From Paractinoplanes bogorensis (GTDB lineage Bacteria; Actinomycetota; Actinomycetes; Mycobacteriales; Micromonosporaceae), in assembly GCF_018829635.1 (NCBI RefSeq), contig NZ_JAHKKG010000010.1, positions 186,001-250,000 of the forward strand: 64,000 nt of DNA, in the 5' to 3' direction. Made by a program: the position numbers and the translations under genes. The notes beneath the pieces are model-generated. The model was not told where the DNA came from. It made no database searches and saw nothing but the letters and a program-made list of their open reading frames with translations. Of this stretch, positions 32,785 through 41,016 are shown piece after piece (within the stretch, counting starts at the first letter, position 1; every line of letters starts with the position of its first letter).

Positions 32785-34025
32785 GAGTTCCTCCCGCAGA
32801 GCTGGAGTCGTCCCGGCAAAATACTACAACGTGTAGGTCTAGGCATGACCCAGGTCGCCGTCAATGTCGCGCCGGCGCCGGAAGAGGGGGCAACAGCCAG
32901 GACTCCGCCGTGCTCGCGGAGCAGGTCGCGCACCAGGCGCAGGCCGACGTGCCCGGCCGGCACGGGTGCGTGCGGGTCGAAGCCGATCCCGTCGTCGGCC
33001 ACGGTCAGCCGGATGCGCCCGGCGGCGGCCGTGACGGCGATGTGGACCGCGGTTGCCGAGGCATGCCGGATCGCGTTGCGGAGCAGCTCGCCGGCCACGC
33101 TGAGCAGCACCGGGGCGACCGCGGCGGGCAGGCCGGGCAGCACCGGCACGGATGTCGTGATCACCAGGGCGGAGGCCGGCCGCAGGCGGTCGACCAGGCC
33201 GTCGACCGCCGAAGGCAGGTGGACGCCGACCGGCTCGGGCGGGACCAGCTCGGTCAGCAGCGTCCGTAACTGCCCGATCTCGCTGCTGAGCACGGTGTGC
33301 AGGCGGTCGGCCAGCTCACCGCGGGTCACGCCGGCCCGGGCGAGGTCGGCGTCGCCCGCGTCGCGCAGGTTGTCGACCAGCATGCGGGCGCCGGCCAGCT
33401 CGGGGATGACGCCGTCGTGCAGGTGCCGGGCCAGGTCGCGGCGGGCGAGCTCACCGGCCGGGAACGCGGGACGCCGGGACCGGGTGTGGATCAGTGGCAC
33501 GATCAGCCCGGCCAGCAGCACGGCCAGCACGACGACGATCGTGGGGCGCGCGGTGTCGACCGGCACGTACAGCTCGAGCCGGCTCGCCTGGCCGTGCGCA
33601 TCCCGGAACGGGAAGAACACCTCCTTGGCCGACCCCGCCAGCGACCGCTCGTAGCGATGACTCGCGTCGCGCGGCACCCCGGCCACCGACGGGCGGCCAA
33701 GGCCTTCCGCGAGACCTTCGGCGCGCGGTTCATCGGAGAAGACGACGGTCGCCCGGTCACCCCGTACGGCCAGGACCTTGACCCGTTCGACCACGCCACC
33801 GGCCAGGAACGGCTGCAGGCGATCCAGCAGAACCGCCCGGTCGAAGCCGCCGGGCTGCTGGAAGCTCTGCGCCGCCATCGGCACCAGCAGCGCGGTCGCC
33901 ACCCGCCGGGCGAGCTGTTCGGCGAACCGGCCCGCGTCACGGTCGGCCAGCCGCCAGACGGTGACGCTCATCAGCAGAGCAAGCGCGACGGCGACACTCA
34001 GGCTGCGGACGAGGACGGCGCGCAC
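32694..34025 (-). CDS. NarL-type sensor histidine kinase with an odd C-terminal overlap
   Basis: The 443-residue protein has two membrane helices (about 5-25 and 168-188) around an extracytoplasmic sensor. A HisKA_3 box (DLARHLHDGVIPEL, His phosphoacceptor) is followed by an ATPase domain (LLRNAIRHASA, DDGIGFDP, GLRLVRDLL). The ATPase fold ends at about residue 404 (LTATWVM), but no stop follows. The frame runs a further 40 codons through the metalloregulator promoter and 91 bases into its gene. Either the tail is real or an ancestral stop was lost. The GTG start follows the regulator stop by three bases, so it forms an operon with the response regulator. Confidence 0.82.
   Translation of the reverse strand: MRAVLVRSLSVAVALALLMSVTVWRLADRDAGRFAEQLARRVATALLVPMAAQSFQQPGGFDRAVLLDRLQPFLAGGVVERVKVLAVRGDRATVVFSDEPRAEGLAEGLGRPSVAGVPRDASHRYERSLAGSAKEVFFPFRDAHGQASRLELYVPVDTARPTIVVVLAVLLAGLIVPLIHTRSRRPAFPAGELARRDLARHLHDGVIPELAGARMLVDNLRDAGDADLARAGVTRGELADRLHTVLSSEIGQLRTLLTELVPPEPVGVHLPSAVDGLVDRLRPASALVITTSVPVLPGLPAAVAPVLLSVAGELLRNAIRHASATAVHIAVTAAAGRIRLTVADDGIGFDPHAPVPAGHVGLRLVRDLLREHGGVLAVAPSSGAGATLTATWVMPRPTRCSILPGRLQLCGRNSWLKMRATRASSSACTCGSSSSARKRACCR
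32824..32836. promoter_or_regulatory. CTACAnnnTGTAG operator at the DtxR-family gene
   Basis: CTACAACGTGTAG lies 40 bases before the TTG start. On the reverse strand it overlaps TAGTAT, a good -10 element. Its presence at the regulator's own promoter suggests this protein recognises the motif. It also lies inside the extended 3' end of the kinase frame. Confidence 0.7.
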
Positions 34026-34028
34026 CGG

Positions 34029-34640
34029 TCAGTACCGCGATCCCACGGTGATCAGCCCGAGCCGCTCGGCCGCCACCACGGCGTCGAGCTGGGTCTGCAC
34101 ACCCAGCTTGGCCAGCACCGATTTGATGTGCCCGCGGGCGGTGTTCAGCGAGATGCCGAGCGTCGAAGCGGTCCGGCTGGCGTCGCGGCCCTGACTGAGT
34201 TGCCGGAGCACGTCGAGCTCACGATGGGTGAGCGCGACCGGCGACGGGCGCAGTCCGGGCTGCACCTGCGGGCGGGCCGGGTCGGCCGACCGGATCGCGG
34301 CCAGGATGTCGGCCAGTCCCAGATCCTTGCCGAGGAACGCGGCCGCGCCCGCCGCCAGCGCGCGCTGGGCCAGGTCGGCCTTGGGGTGGGCGGTGAGCAC
34401 GACGATCGGGGCGGCCGGGCGGGCCTCGTGCAGCCGGGCGACGACGTCGAGCCCGTCGGCGTCGGGCAGTTGCAGATCGACCACCGCCACCGCGTACGGG
34501 ATAGCCGCCGCCATCGACAGGCCGTCGCGCGCGGTGTGGGCGACGGCGGCGCAGCACAGGTCCGGCTGCAGATCGAGGCTCAGCGCCAGCGAGTCGGCGA
34601 GAACCCGGTGGTCGTCGACCAGCAGCACCGGCCGGCGCAT
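34029..34640 (-). CDS. NarL/LuxR-type response regulator
   Basis: The 203-residue protein has a receiver domain (PVLLVDDHRVLADS acidic pair, phosphoacceptor Asp55 in VAVVDLQLPDADG, Lys in AFLGKDLGLAD). A LuxR-type helix-turn-helix follows (LTHRELDVLRQLSQGRDASRTASTLGISLNTARGHIKSVLAKLGV). It is the first gene of a two-gene operon with the kinase that follows. It is divergent from the iron transporter gene, and CCCAAATTTGGG sits between them, so it may control that transporter or itself. Confidence 0.9.
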   Translation of the reverse strand: MRRPVLLVDDHRVLADSLALSLDLQPDLCCAAVAHTARDGLSMAAAIPYAVAVVDLQLPDADGLDVVARLHEARPAAPIVVLTAHPKADLAQRALAAGAAAFLGKDLGLADILAAIRSADPARPQVQPGLRPSPVALTHRELDVLRQLSQGRDASRTASTLGISLNTARGHIKSVLAKLGVQTQLDAVVAAERLGLITVGSRY

Positions 34641-34648
34641 CGTCCACC

Positions 34649-34660
34649 CCCAAATTTGGG
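34649..34660. promoter_or_regulatory. Perfect 12-bp palindrome CCCAAATTTGGG in a divergent promoter
   Basis: The palindrome starts nine bases from the response-regulator start codon and lies 37 bases upstream of the iron-binding lipoprotein gene. It is unusually AT-rich at its centre for this DNA. The binding protein is unknown; the adjacent NarL-type regulator is a candidate. Confidence 0.4.
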
Positions 34661-34674
34661 CACCTGATCGGAAG

Positions 34675-34693
34675 TAAGGCCAGCCTAACCTTC
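34675..34693 (+). promoter_or_regulatory. IdeR/DtxR-type iron box overlapping a leaderless promoter
   Basis: TAAGGCCAGCCTAACCTTC matches the reverse complement of the actinobacterial iron box TTAGGTTAGGCTCACCTAA at 14 of 19 positions. TAACCT (34686-34691) within it is six bases before the GTG start and serves as a leaderless -10. Iron-loaded IdeR bound here would directly block RNA polymerase. Confidence 0.65.
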
Positions 34694-34697
34694 GCTC

Positions 34698-35735
34698 GTG
34701 AAACCGCAAAACGCCCGCATCTTCCTGACCGCCCTGGCCGCGACCACCCTTCTCGCCGCCTGTGGATCCGGTGACGAACCGGCCGGCACCACGGCATCGG
34801 CCGAAAAGGCGTCGCTGGTGCTCTACAACGCCCAGCACGAGGAGGTCGGCCAGGCCTGGGCCGACGCGTTCGCCGCCAAGACCGGCATCAAGGTCGAGGT
34901 CCGCAACGGCAGCGACTTCGAGCTGGCCAACCAGCTGGTGGCCGAGGGCGCCGCCTCCCCGGCCGACGTGTTCATCACCGAGAACTCGCCGGCCATGTCG
35001 CTGGTCTCCAGCAAGGACCTGTTCGCCCCGGTCGACGCGGCCACCAAGGACCAGGTGCCCGCCGAGTACTCGTCGAGCAAGGGCGACTGGGTCGGCGTCG
35101 CCGCCCGCTCGACCGTCTTCGTCTACAACACCACGCTCGTGCCCGAGGCCCAGCTGCCGAAGTCGATCCTCGACCTGGCCCAGCCGGCCTGGAAGGGCAA
35201 ATTCGGTATCTCGCCGAGCGGGGCCGACTTCCAGGCCATCGTCAGCGCCGTCTACGCGCTCAAGGGCGACGCCGAGGGCGCCAAGTGGCTCGAGGGCGTC
35301 AAGGCCAACGCGAAGGTCTTCCGCGGCAACAGCACCATCATGAAGGCGGCCAACGCGGGCGAGGTGCCGGGCGGCGTCATCTACCACTACTACTGGTACG
35401 GCGATCAGGCCGACGGCGGCGCCAACAGCTCGAAGACCAAGCTCAAGTATTTCGGCAACCAGGATGCCGGCGCGTTCGTCAGCGTCTCCGGCGGCGGGGT
35501 GCTCAAATCGAGCAAGCACACGGCCGAGGCCCAGCAGTTCCTCGCCTACATGACCGGCGCCGAGGGCCAGAAGCTGCTCTCCGACAGCAAGGCACTGGAG
35601 TACTCGGTCGGCAAAGGCGTCGCCGCCAACAAGGCACTGACTCCCCTGGCCGAACTCAACGCCCCCAAGGTCGACAACAACGCCCTCAACGGGCCCAGGA
35701 TCGTCACGGAGATGCAGCGGGTCGGCCTGCTGTGA
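34698..35735 (+). CDS. Iron(III) ABC transporter substrate-binding lipoprotein
   Basis: The 345-residue protein has a lipobox LLAAC (Cys about 22) and a periplasmic-binding fold of the FbpA/FutA class: LVLYNAQHEEVGQAWADAFAAKTGIKVEVR, ADVFITENSP, and HYYWYGDQADGG with the Tyr pair used by iron-binding members. It should capture ferric iron at the membrane surface and hand it to the permease downstream. Its stop overlaps the permease start (GTGA). The promoter is leaderless and covered by an iron box, which supports iron as the substrate. Confidence 0.9.
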   Translation: MKPQNARIFLTALAATTLLAACGSGDEPAGTTASAEKASLVLYNAQHEEVGQAWADAFAAKTGIKVEVRNGSDFELANQLVAEGAASPADVFITENSPAMSLVSSKDLFAPVDAATKDQVPAEYSSSKGDWVGVAARSTVFVYNTTLVPEAQLPKSILDLAQPAWKGKFGISPSGADFQAIVSAVYALKGDAEGAKWLEGVKANAKVFRGNSTIMKAANAGEVPGGVIYHYYWYGDQADGGANSSKTKLKYFGNQDAGAFVSVSGGGVLKSSKHTAEAQQFLAYMTGAEGQKLLSDSKALEYSVGKGVAANKALTPLAELNAPKVDNNALNGPRIVTEMQRVGLL

Positions 35736-37228
35736 CCTGGTTCGCCGGAACCCAGCGGGCCGCCGCCGTCGCGGTCGGCCTGCTGGCCCTGCTCCCGCTC
35801 GCCTACGTCGCCACCGGCCTGATCGAGGCCGGTGGCGACACCGCGTCGCTGGTCCTCCGGCCGCGCGTCGGCGAACTCCTCACCAACACGGTGGTGCTGG
35901 TCGTGCTCGGCGTCGCCGCCTGCGTGCTGATCGGAACGGCGGCCGCCTGGTTGGTCGAGCGGACCGACCTGCCCGGCCGCCCGCTGTGGACCGCCCTGCT
36001 GATCGCGCCGCTGGCCGTGCCCGCCTTCGTCAACAGCTTCGGCTGGTTCTCGCTCCGACCGTCCTTCTCCGGCCTGGGCGCCGCGCTCACGGTCACCACG
36101 CTCTCCTACTACCCGCTGGTCTATCTGCCCGTGGCCGCAGTGCTGCGCGGCGGCGACCCGGCCCACGAGGAGATCGCAAGATCCTTGGGACACACCATTT
36201 CCCGTACGTTCGTCCGCGTCACCCTCCCCCAGCTCCGCCCCGCCGTGCTGGGCGGCGGCCTGCTGGTCGGGCTGCACCTGCTGGCCGAGTTCGGGGCCCT
36301 GCAGTCGCTGCGCTACGACACCTTCACCACGGCCATCTACGACCAGTACCAGTCCACCTTCGACGGTTCGGCCGCCACCGCCCTGGCCGCCGTCCTGGTG
36401 CTGCTCTGCCTGCTGCTGCTCGGCGGCGAGCTGGCTTTCAACCGGCAAACCCGCCTTTCCCGTACGGGCTCAGGCACCGCCCGTCCCCCACGACGGCACC
36501 CGCTGCCGGCCCGTCCGCTCTGGGTGGTCGCCCTGGCTCTGCTGCCGCTCGCGGCCCTCGGGGTCCCGATCGGCACCCTGGTGCACTGGCTGCTGACCAG
36601 CACGTCGGCCGCCTTCCCGGCCGGGCCGCTGCTGAGCGCAACCGGCACGACGCTGATGCTGGCGCTCGGCGGCGCGGCCGTGACCACGGCGCTGGCCCTG
36701 CCGGTGGCCTGGCTCGTGGTGCGGCGACGCGGGCGCCTGAGCACGGTGATCGAACGCAGCACGTACGTGGGAAACTCCCTGCCCGGCATCGTGGTGGCGC
36801 TGGCCCTGATCACGGCCGGGATCCGCTGGCTGCCCGCGCTGTATCAGAGCACCGCGATGCTGCTCACGGCGTACGGGCTGCTGTTCCTGCCCCGGGCCAT
36901 GGTCAGCCTGCGGGCCGCCTTGCAGCAGGCGCCGCCGGAGCTGGACGACGTCGGGCGTTCGCTCGGGGTGCGGCCACACGCGGTGCTGCTGCGCGTCGGC
37001 CTGCCGCTGATCGCCAGGGGCCTCGGCGCCGGCTTCGTGCTGGTCTTCCTGGCCGTGGTGACCGAGCTGACCTCGACGCTGCTGCTGGCACCGATCGGCA
37101 CGCGCACGCTGGCCACCCAGTTCTGGAACGCCACAAGCGAAATCAACTACGGCGCCGCCGCCCCGTACGCGCTGCTGATGATCCTGATCTCGGCCCCGGC
37201 CGCCTGGCTCCTGGTCCGCCGCGCATGA
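35732..37228 (+). CDS. Iron ABC transporter permease (two fused membrane domains)
   Basis: The 498-residue protein has about 12 membrane helices in two halves. Each half has an EAA-type loop that contacts the ATPase: EEIARSLGHTISRTFVRVTLPQLRPAVLGG in the first half and DDVGRSLGVRPHAVLLRVGLPLIARGLGAG in the second. This duplicated layout is that of FbpB/SfuB-type ferric permeases. It starts with GTG overlapping the stop of the binding protein and ends overlapping the ATPase gene (ATGA). The sequence includes two copies of the CGTACG palindrome. Confidence 0.92.
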   Translation: MTWFAGTQRAAAVAVGLLALLPLAYVATGLIEAGGDTASLVLRPRVGELLTNTVVLVVLGVAACVLIGTAAAWLVERTDLPGRPLWTALLIAPLAVPAFVNSFGWFSLRPSFSGLGAALTVTTLSYYPLVYLPVAAVLRGGDPAHEEIARSLGHTISRTFVRVTLPQLRPAVLGGGLLVGLHLLAEFGALQSLRYDTFTTAIYDQYQSTFDGSAATALAAVLVLLCLLLLGGELAFNRQTRLSRTGSGTARPPRRHPLPARPLWVVALALLPLAALGVPIGTLVHWLLTSTSAAFPAGPLLSATGTTLMLALGGAAVTTALALPVAWLVVRRRGRLSTVIERSTYVGNSLPGIVVALALITAGIRWLPALYQSTAMLLTAYGLLFLPRAMVSLRAALQQAPPELDDVGRSLGVRPHAVLLRVGLPLIARGLGAGFVLVFLAVVTELTSTLLLAPIGTRTLATQFWNATSEINYGAAAPYALLMILISAPAAWLLVRRA

Positions 37229-38313
37229 GCAGCGCGGACCCGCGGCCGGTGGCGCGAGCGAGCGGTGCGGCCGGCGATGGCGGCGGCGCGGCGCGAGCGA
37301 GCGGCGTAGAGGTGACCGGGCTCGGCAAGGCCCACGCGGGCGTTCGGGTGCTGGACGGACTCGATCTGAGCGTGCCGCACGGGGAGCTCACCGCGGTGAT
37401 CGGCCGGTCCGGTGGGGGCAAGACCACGCTGCTGCGATTGATCGCGGGCTTCGACCGGCCGGACCGCGGGACGATCACCGTCGGCGGGCGACCGGCGCTG
37501 GCGCTGCCGCCGGAACGCCGCCGGGTCGGCTACGTGACCCAGGAGGGCAGCCTGTTCCCGCATCTGACGGTGACCGGGAACGTCGCTTTCGGTCTGCCGT
37601 GGAGGCGGCGGCGCGCGCGGGACGGCGTACGGGAAATGCTCGAGCTTGTCGGTTTGGACGTTGGGTTGGCGGACCGTTATCCGCATGAGTTGTCGGGTGG
37701 GGAACAGCAACGCGTCGCGCTGGCCCGGGCGCTGGCTCCGCGACCCGACGCTGTGTTGCTGGACGAGCCGTTCTCGGCGCTCGACCCGGCGATCCGGGTG
37801 AGCACCCGGCTGGCGGTGACCGCCGCTCTGGCCGCCACGTCGACGACGACGATCCTGGTCACGCACGACCTGCCGGAAGCGATGTCGCTGGCCACTCGGG
37901 TGGCGGTGCTGCGGGACGGCGCGATCGCCCAGGTGGGTGAACCGGCCGACCTCTATCTGCGGCCGGCCGACGCCGCGATCGCCGCCTTCACCGGGGAGGT
38001 CTGCGAAATTCCGGCCAAGCTGCTCGGGGATCATGCGTCGACCGCGCTGGGCCCGCTGCCCCTGCCGCAGACTGCCTTCGGTGCGGGTTTCGTGCTCGTC
38101 CGGCCCGAGCAGATCACTGTGGACGAGGCCGCGCCGGCGCGCGCCACCGTCACCGGCACCGACTTCCGGGGCCACGACGGCCTGATCCGCCTTCGGAACG
38201 GCGAGAATGAGGTCACCGCCCGATGCGCGGCCCACCTGGTTCCGGAGCTGGGGACGTCGGTCGGTCTGCGGCTGACCGGGATAGCGCTCGCCACCCGCAT
38301 ACCGCCGGACTGA
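37225..38313 (+). CDS. Iron ABC transporter ATP-binding protein
   Basis: The 362-residue ATPase has Walker A GRSGGGKT, Q-loop YVTQEGSLFPHL, signature LSGGEQQRVALARAL, Walker B AVLLDEPFSALDP and switch His in VTHDLPEA. It ends with a TOBE-like C-terminal domain (FVLVRPEQITVDE). It belongs to the CUT/FbpC class and powers ferric iron uptake with the two preceding genes. The first 30 residues are a Gly/Ala/Ser-rich extension not usual in the family. It is the last gene of the operon; a repeat-filled gap follows. Confidence 0.92.
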   Translation: MSSADPRPVARASGAAGDGGGAARASGVEVTGLGKAHAGVRVLDGLDLSVPHGELTAVIGRSGGGKTTLLRLIAGFDRPDRGTITVGGRPALALPPERRRVGYVTQEGSLFPHLTVTGNVAFGLPWRRRRARDGVREMLELVGLDVGLADRYPHELSGGEQQRVALARALAPRPDAVLLDEPFSALDPAIRVSTRLAVTAALAATSTTTILVTHDLPEAMSLATRVAVLRDGAIAQVGEPADLYLRPADAAIAAFTGEVCEIPAKLLGDHASTALGPLPLPQTAFGAGFVLVRPEQITVDEAAPARATVTGTDFRGHDGLIRLRNGENEVTARCAAHLVPELGTSVGLRLTGIALATRIPPD

Positions 38314-38449
38314 CCGGCACGGCCGAGCCGTGGTCACCACCCACGTCCCGGGCCAGGCTGATCGGCACGCCCGAACCCTGGTCACCACCCGACTTTTCCG
38401 CCGGGCTGACCGGGATCGCGCTCACAAGGCGGGCGGCCGAGCCGGCCGG

Positions 38450-38640
38450 CGCAGAGCGAGGCGACCGGCGCAGAGCAAGGCGACCCGCGCAGCGTGACGC
38501 AGAGCAAAGCAACCCACGCCGCGCGGCGCAGAGCAAAGCGACCCGCGCCGCGTGACGCAGAGTAAAGCGACCGCACCGCGTGGCGCAGAGCGGCGAGGCG
38601 GCCGCGCTGGTCGGCGCAGAGCGGGGCGGCCGGGCCGAGA
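38450..38640. repeat. 29-bp GC-rich tandem repeat array between convergent genes
   Basis: Seven copies of CGCAGAGCnAAGCGACC start at 38450, 38469, 38498, 38527, 38556, 38584 and 38615. The spacing is mostly 28 to 29 bases. The units differ by point changes. The array fills much of the 404-base gap (38314-38717) between the iron ATPase gene and the COG4705 gene. No gene is supported there. Two copies of a 33-base direct repeat with period 46 (38311-38343 and 38357-38389) lie just before the array. Confidence 0.85.
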
Positions 38641-38717
38641 GGTAGTTCGTTGCGGCCGCCCCGCCTGGCCGCCCGGTGCCGCCGCGGCAATAGCGGTACC
38701 GGGCGCAACCGGGGCAA

Positions 38718-39533
38718 TCAGCGTCGCAACGCGTGCCTGAAGGAATGCTGAAGAGCATGCTGCCGCCGGGCCGTAACCGCCATGAAGGCCACCAGCACGA
38801 CCAGCAGGACGACCGACGAGCCGAGCGTGCCCAGCGCCAGGCCGCCCTTGGCGATCGGCTTGGTCAGGAAGTCGCCCGCGGTGGCGCCAAGCGGCCGGGT
38901 GAGCACGAACGCCACCCAGAAGAGGAGGACGTTCGGCACCGACGGCACGTATTTCAGGGCCAGCAGCACGGCCAGCAGACCGGCGATCAGGGCCGCGCCG
39001 CCGGCGTAGCCGAGACCGGAGCTGTCCGACAGGAAGTCACCCATCGAGGTGCCCAGCGTGTTGGAGACCAGGATCGCCACCCAGAACAGCACCTCGCCCC
39101 GGAAGGTGTCGATGTCGTTCAGGGCGAACGGCAGCCCGCTGAGCTTCCACACCGCGAAGACGGCGAGCAGCAGCGAGACGAGGATCGTAGCGCCGGCCGG
39201 ATAGCCGAGGCCCAGACCCTGCGGGCCCCAGCCGAGCGAGGTGGTGCCGGCCGGGAGGTATTCGCCGCTGGCGTCCCGGTTCATGAAGTCGGAGACGGTG
39301 GTGCCGGCCGTGCTGGTGGTCAGGATGACGGTCCAGTAGAAGAACGGGTTGTAGTGCCGTGACCGCAACTGGACGACGAGGGTGACGACGAAGATGGCCA
39401 GCAGCGCCACGGTGGTCAGGAAGTAGCCCAGCTTCAGCGTCTGGGCGAACAGGTCTCCGGCCGTCTCGCCCAGGGTGGTGGCGGCGATTTTCATGATCCA
39501 GAAGGCGACAGTGATTTCGGGCAACTTTTTCAC
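38718..39533 (-). CDS. COG4705-like multi-pass membrane protein
   Basis: The 271-residue protein has about eight membrane helices and the repeated signature of this uncharacterised family: VAFWIMKIAATTLGETAGDLFA near the N-terminus, NTLGTSMGDFLSD, and FWVAFVLTRPLGATAGDFLTKP near the C-terminus. Each repeat has a T-x-G-x-x-x-G-D core with conserved acidic residues in the membrane, which suggests ion or small-molecule transport. The function is unknown. The GTG start follows AGGAG, and this ribosome binding site overlaps CCTACATGTTGTAGG, so binding of a regulator would block both transcription and translation. It is the most divergent of the three paralogues in the window. Confidence 0.8.
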   Translation of the reverse strand: MKKLPEITVAFWIMKIAATTLGETAGDLFAQTLKLGYFLTTVALLAIFVVTLVVQLRSRHYNPFFYWTVILTTSTAGTTVSDFMNRDASGEYLPAGTTSLGWGPQGLGLGYPAGATILVSLLLAVFAVWKLSGLPFALNDIDTFRGEVLFWVAILVSNTLGTSMGDFLSDSSGLGYAGGAALIAGLLAVLLALKYVPSVPNVLLFWVAFVLTRPLGATAGDFLTKPIAKGGLALGTLGSSVVLLVVLVAFMAVTARRQHALQHSFRHALRR

Positions 39534-39541
39534 AGTTACTC

Positions 39542-39554
39542 CTACAACATGTAG
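39542..39554. promoter_or_regulatory. CTACAnnnTGTAG operator overlapping the ribosome binding site of the COG4705-like gene
   Basis: CTACAACATGTAG, extended to the 15-bp form CCTACAnnnTGTAGG, ends in the GTAGGAG that is the Shine-Dalgarno of the GTG start at 39533. It also lies 102 bases upstream of the divergent lipoprotein gene. Confidence 0.7.
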
Positions 39555-39655
39555 GTAATGGTCACCCGTGGTAACGGCGGAAACCTCAACCCGTCACGGG
39601 GACCGCCGATTCTGGCTCGCGACACTCCCGATGCCGACCACCGGAGCGAGTCGAA

Positions 39656-40291
39656 ATGATCAGACGCCTCATCGTGCTGACGACGGCCGGTGCCGCCGCC
39701 CTGGCCGGCCTGGCCGGTTGTGCGGTGGCCACCACCAGCACCCCGGCGGCCCAGCCGGCGAAGGCCCACCCAGCCGCGTGGACCACGGCCGCGGCCACGC
39801 CGGCCAAGCCCAGCAGCGGCGCCCCGGCCCTGACCAACACCGGCACCGCCTGGCCCAAGGTGATCGGGTCGATGATCGCGTACGGGCAGTGGCTCGAGGC
39901 CAACCCGAACCCGGCCCTGGCCACGACCATCACCGAGCCCGGCTGCGCCAGCGCCAATGCCCTGATCGGCTCGCTGCAGTCGCTGGTCGACCAGGGTGCC
40001 TACATGAAGACGAGCGCCCCCGTGCTCTCCTCCGTCTCCGGCCCGGTCAGCTCCACCCCGGCCGTGGCCGGCTCGCAGGTCACCGTCGACATCCAGGCCT
40101 CGCGGCCGGCCGAGCAGGTGCTGGACCGCAAGACCGCGACCAAGACGGTCGTGCTGTCCGACCAGGCCCAGTTGCCGCCGACCGCGCTGAAGATCACCCT
40201 GATCCTGGGCACCGACAAGAAGTGGCGCTTCTGCGGCGTGGCCGACGTGCTCAACGACCCGGACGGCGAGGTCATCACCACGCTGCTGTGA
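39656..40291 (+). CDS. Secreted lipoprotein, unknown function
   Basis: The 211-residue protein has a lipobox LAGC (Cys about 22) followed by an Ala/Pro/Thr-rich spacer (about 25-62). The folded domain has two cysteines (PGCASA and RFCGVAD) that may pair. The C-terminal part (ALKITLILGTDKKWRFCGVADVL) is beta-rich and resembles NTF2-like tail domains of secreted actinobacterial lipoproteins, though I cannot assign a family. The ribosome binding site is GGAGCGAG. It is divergent from the COG4705 gene and upstream of an OmpR-type regulator gene. Confidence 0.72.
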   Translation: MIRRLIVLTTAGAAALAGLAGCAVATTSTPAAQPAKAHPAAWTTAAATPAKPSSGAPALTNTGTAWPKVIGSMIAYGQWLEANPNPALATTITEPGCASANALIGSLQSLVDQGAYMKTSAPVLSSVSGPVSSTPAVAGSQVTVDIQASRPAEQVLDRKTATKTVVLSDQAQLPPTALKITLILGTDKKWRFCGVADVLNDPDGEVITTLL

Positions 40292-40293
40292 CG

Positions 40294-40310
40294 TTCAACG
40301 GTTTCTCAGG
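40294..40310 (+). promoter_or_regulatory. Direct-repeat box TTCAACGGTTTCTCAGG and leaderless promoter of the response regulator gene
   Basis: The 17-base box has TCA half-sites with an 11-base period. Exactly ten bases later TAGCCT (40321-40326) forms a -10, and the ATG follows after six bases. The same box-10-(-10) layout recurs at four more promoters in the window. Confidence 0.7.
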
Positions 40311-40332
40311 AGCCGCGACCTAGCCTGCGGCG

Positions 40333-41016
40333 ATGAGCAGGACCAGGGTGCTGGTGGTGGAGGACGACGCGAGCGTCGGCGCGGGGCTGGTCGGCGTGCT
40401 GGCCGCGGACGGTCACGAGGTGCGCTGGGCCCGCACCGGAGCGCGGGCCCGGGCGGCGCTGGCCGAGGCCGTGCCGGATCTGATCCTGCTCGACCTCGGC
40501 CTGCCCGACGAGGACGGGCTGGCCCTGTGCGCCGCCGTCCGCGAGCGGGACGCCGACGTCGTGGTCGTGGTGGTGACCGCCCGCACCGACGAGGCCGACG
40601 CCGTACGGGCCCTCGACGGTGGCGGCGACGACTTCGTGACCAAACCGTTCCGGCCGGTCGAGCTGCTCGCCCGGGTGCGGGCCCACCTGCGCCGCCGCGC
40701 CGACTCGGGACCGCCCGAGCTGCGGGCCGGTCCGATCCGTCTGGACCAGCGCTCCCGCCGGGCCTGGGTGGGCGAGGCCGAGGTCGGTCTGCGGCCCAAG
40801 GAGCACGAACTGCTGGCCGTGCTGATGGCCTCGGCCGGTTCGGCGGTGCGGCGCGAGTTCCTGATGGAGCAGGTGTGGGACGAGTTCTGGTCGGGCTCGA
40901 CCAAGACCCTCGACGTGCACGTGGCCAACCTGCGGCGCAAGCTGGCCGACGCCGGTGACCGGTGGGACCGGATCGCCACGCTGCGCGGTTTCGGCTACCG
41001 GTTCGAGCCGGACTGA
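40333..41016 (+). CDS. OmpR/PhoB-type response regulator
   Basis: The 227-residue protein has a receiver domain (VLVVEDDASVG, phosphoacceptor Asp54 in LILLDLGLPDEDG, Lys in DDFVTKPFRP) and a winged-helix effector domain (RPKEHELLAVLMASAG ... FWSGSTKTLDVHVANLRRKL ... IATLRGFGYRFEPD). The promoter is leaderless. Its partner kinase is encoded tail-to-tail on the other strand, and the two stops overlap by 22 bases inside a 12-base tandem repeat. A TTCAAC/CTCAGG box in its promoter suggests autoregulation. Confidence 0.92.
   Translation: MSRTRVLVVEDDASVGAGLVGVLAADGHEVRWARTGARARAALAEAVPDLILLDLGLPDEDGLALCAAVRERDADVVVVVVTARTDEADAVRALDGGGDDFVTKPFRPVELLARVRAHLRRRADSGPPELRAGPIRLDQRSRRAWVGEAEVGLRPKEHELLAVLMASAGSAVRREFLMEQVWDEFWSGSTKTLDVHVANLRRKLADAGDRWDRIATLRGFGYRFEPD

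Noticed and set aside
35285..35731. Long N-terminal extension of the iron permease frame
   Set aside because: It overlaps the binding-protein gene for 450 bases and is Arg/Gln-rich shadow sequence. The GTG at 35732 begins a normal membrane helix.
38450..38640. CRISPR-like regular repeats
   Set aside because: The units follow each other without unique spacers, lack a conserved internal palindrome and have no cas genes nearby. They are a tandem array.
38314..38717. Possible gene in the gap after the iron ATPase
   Set aside because: Open frames here only translate the tandem repeat and have Arg/Ala-rich composition with no start signal.
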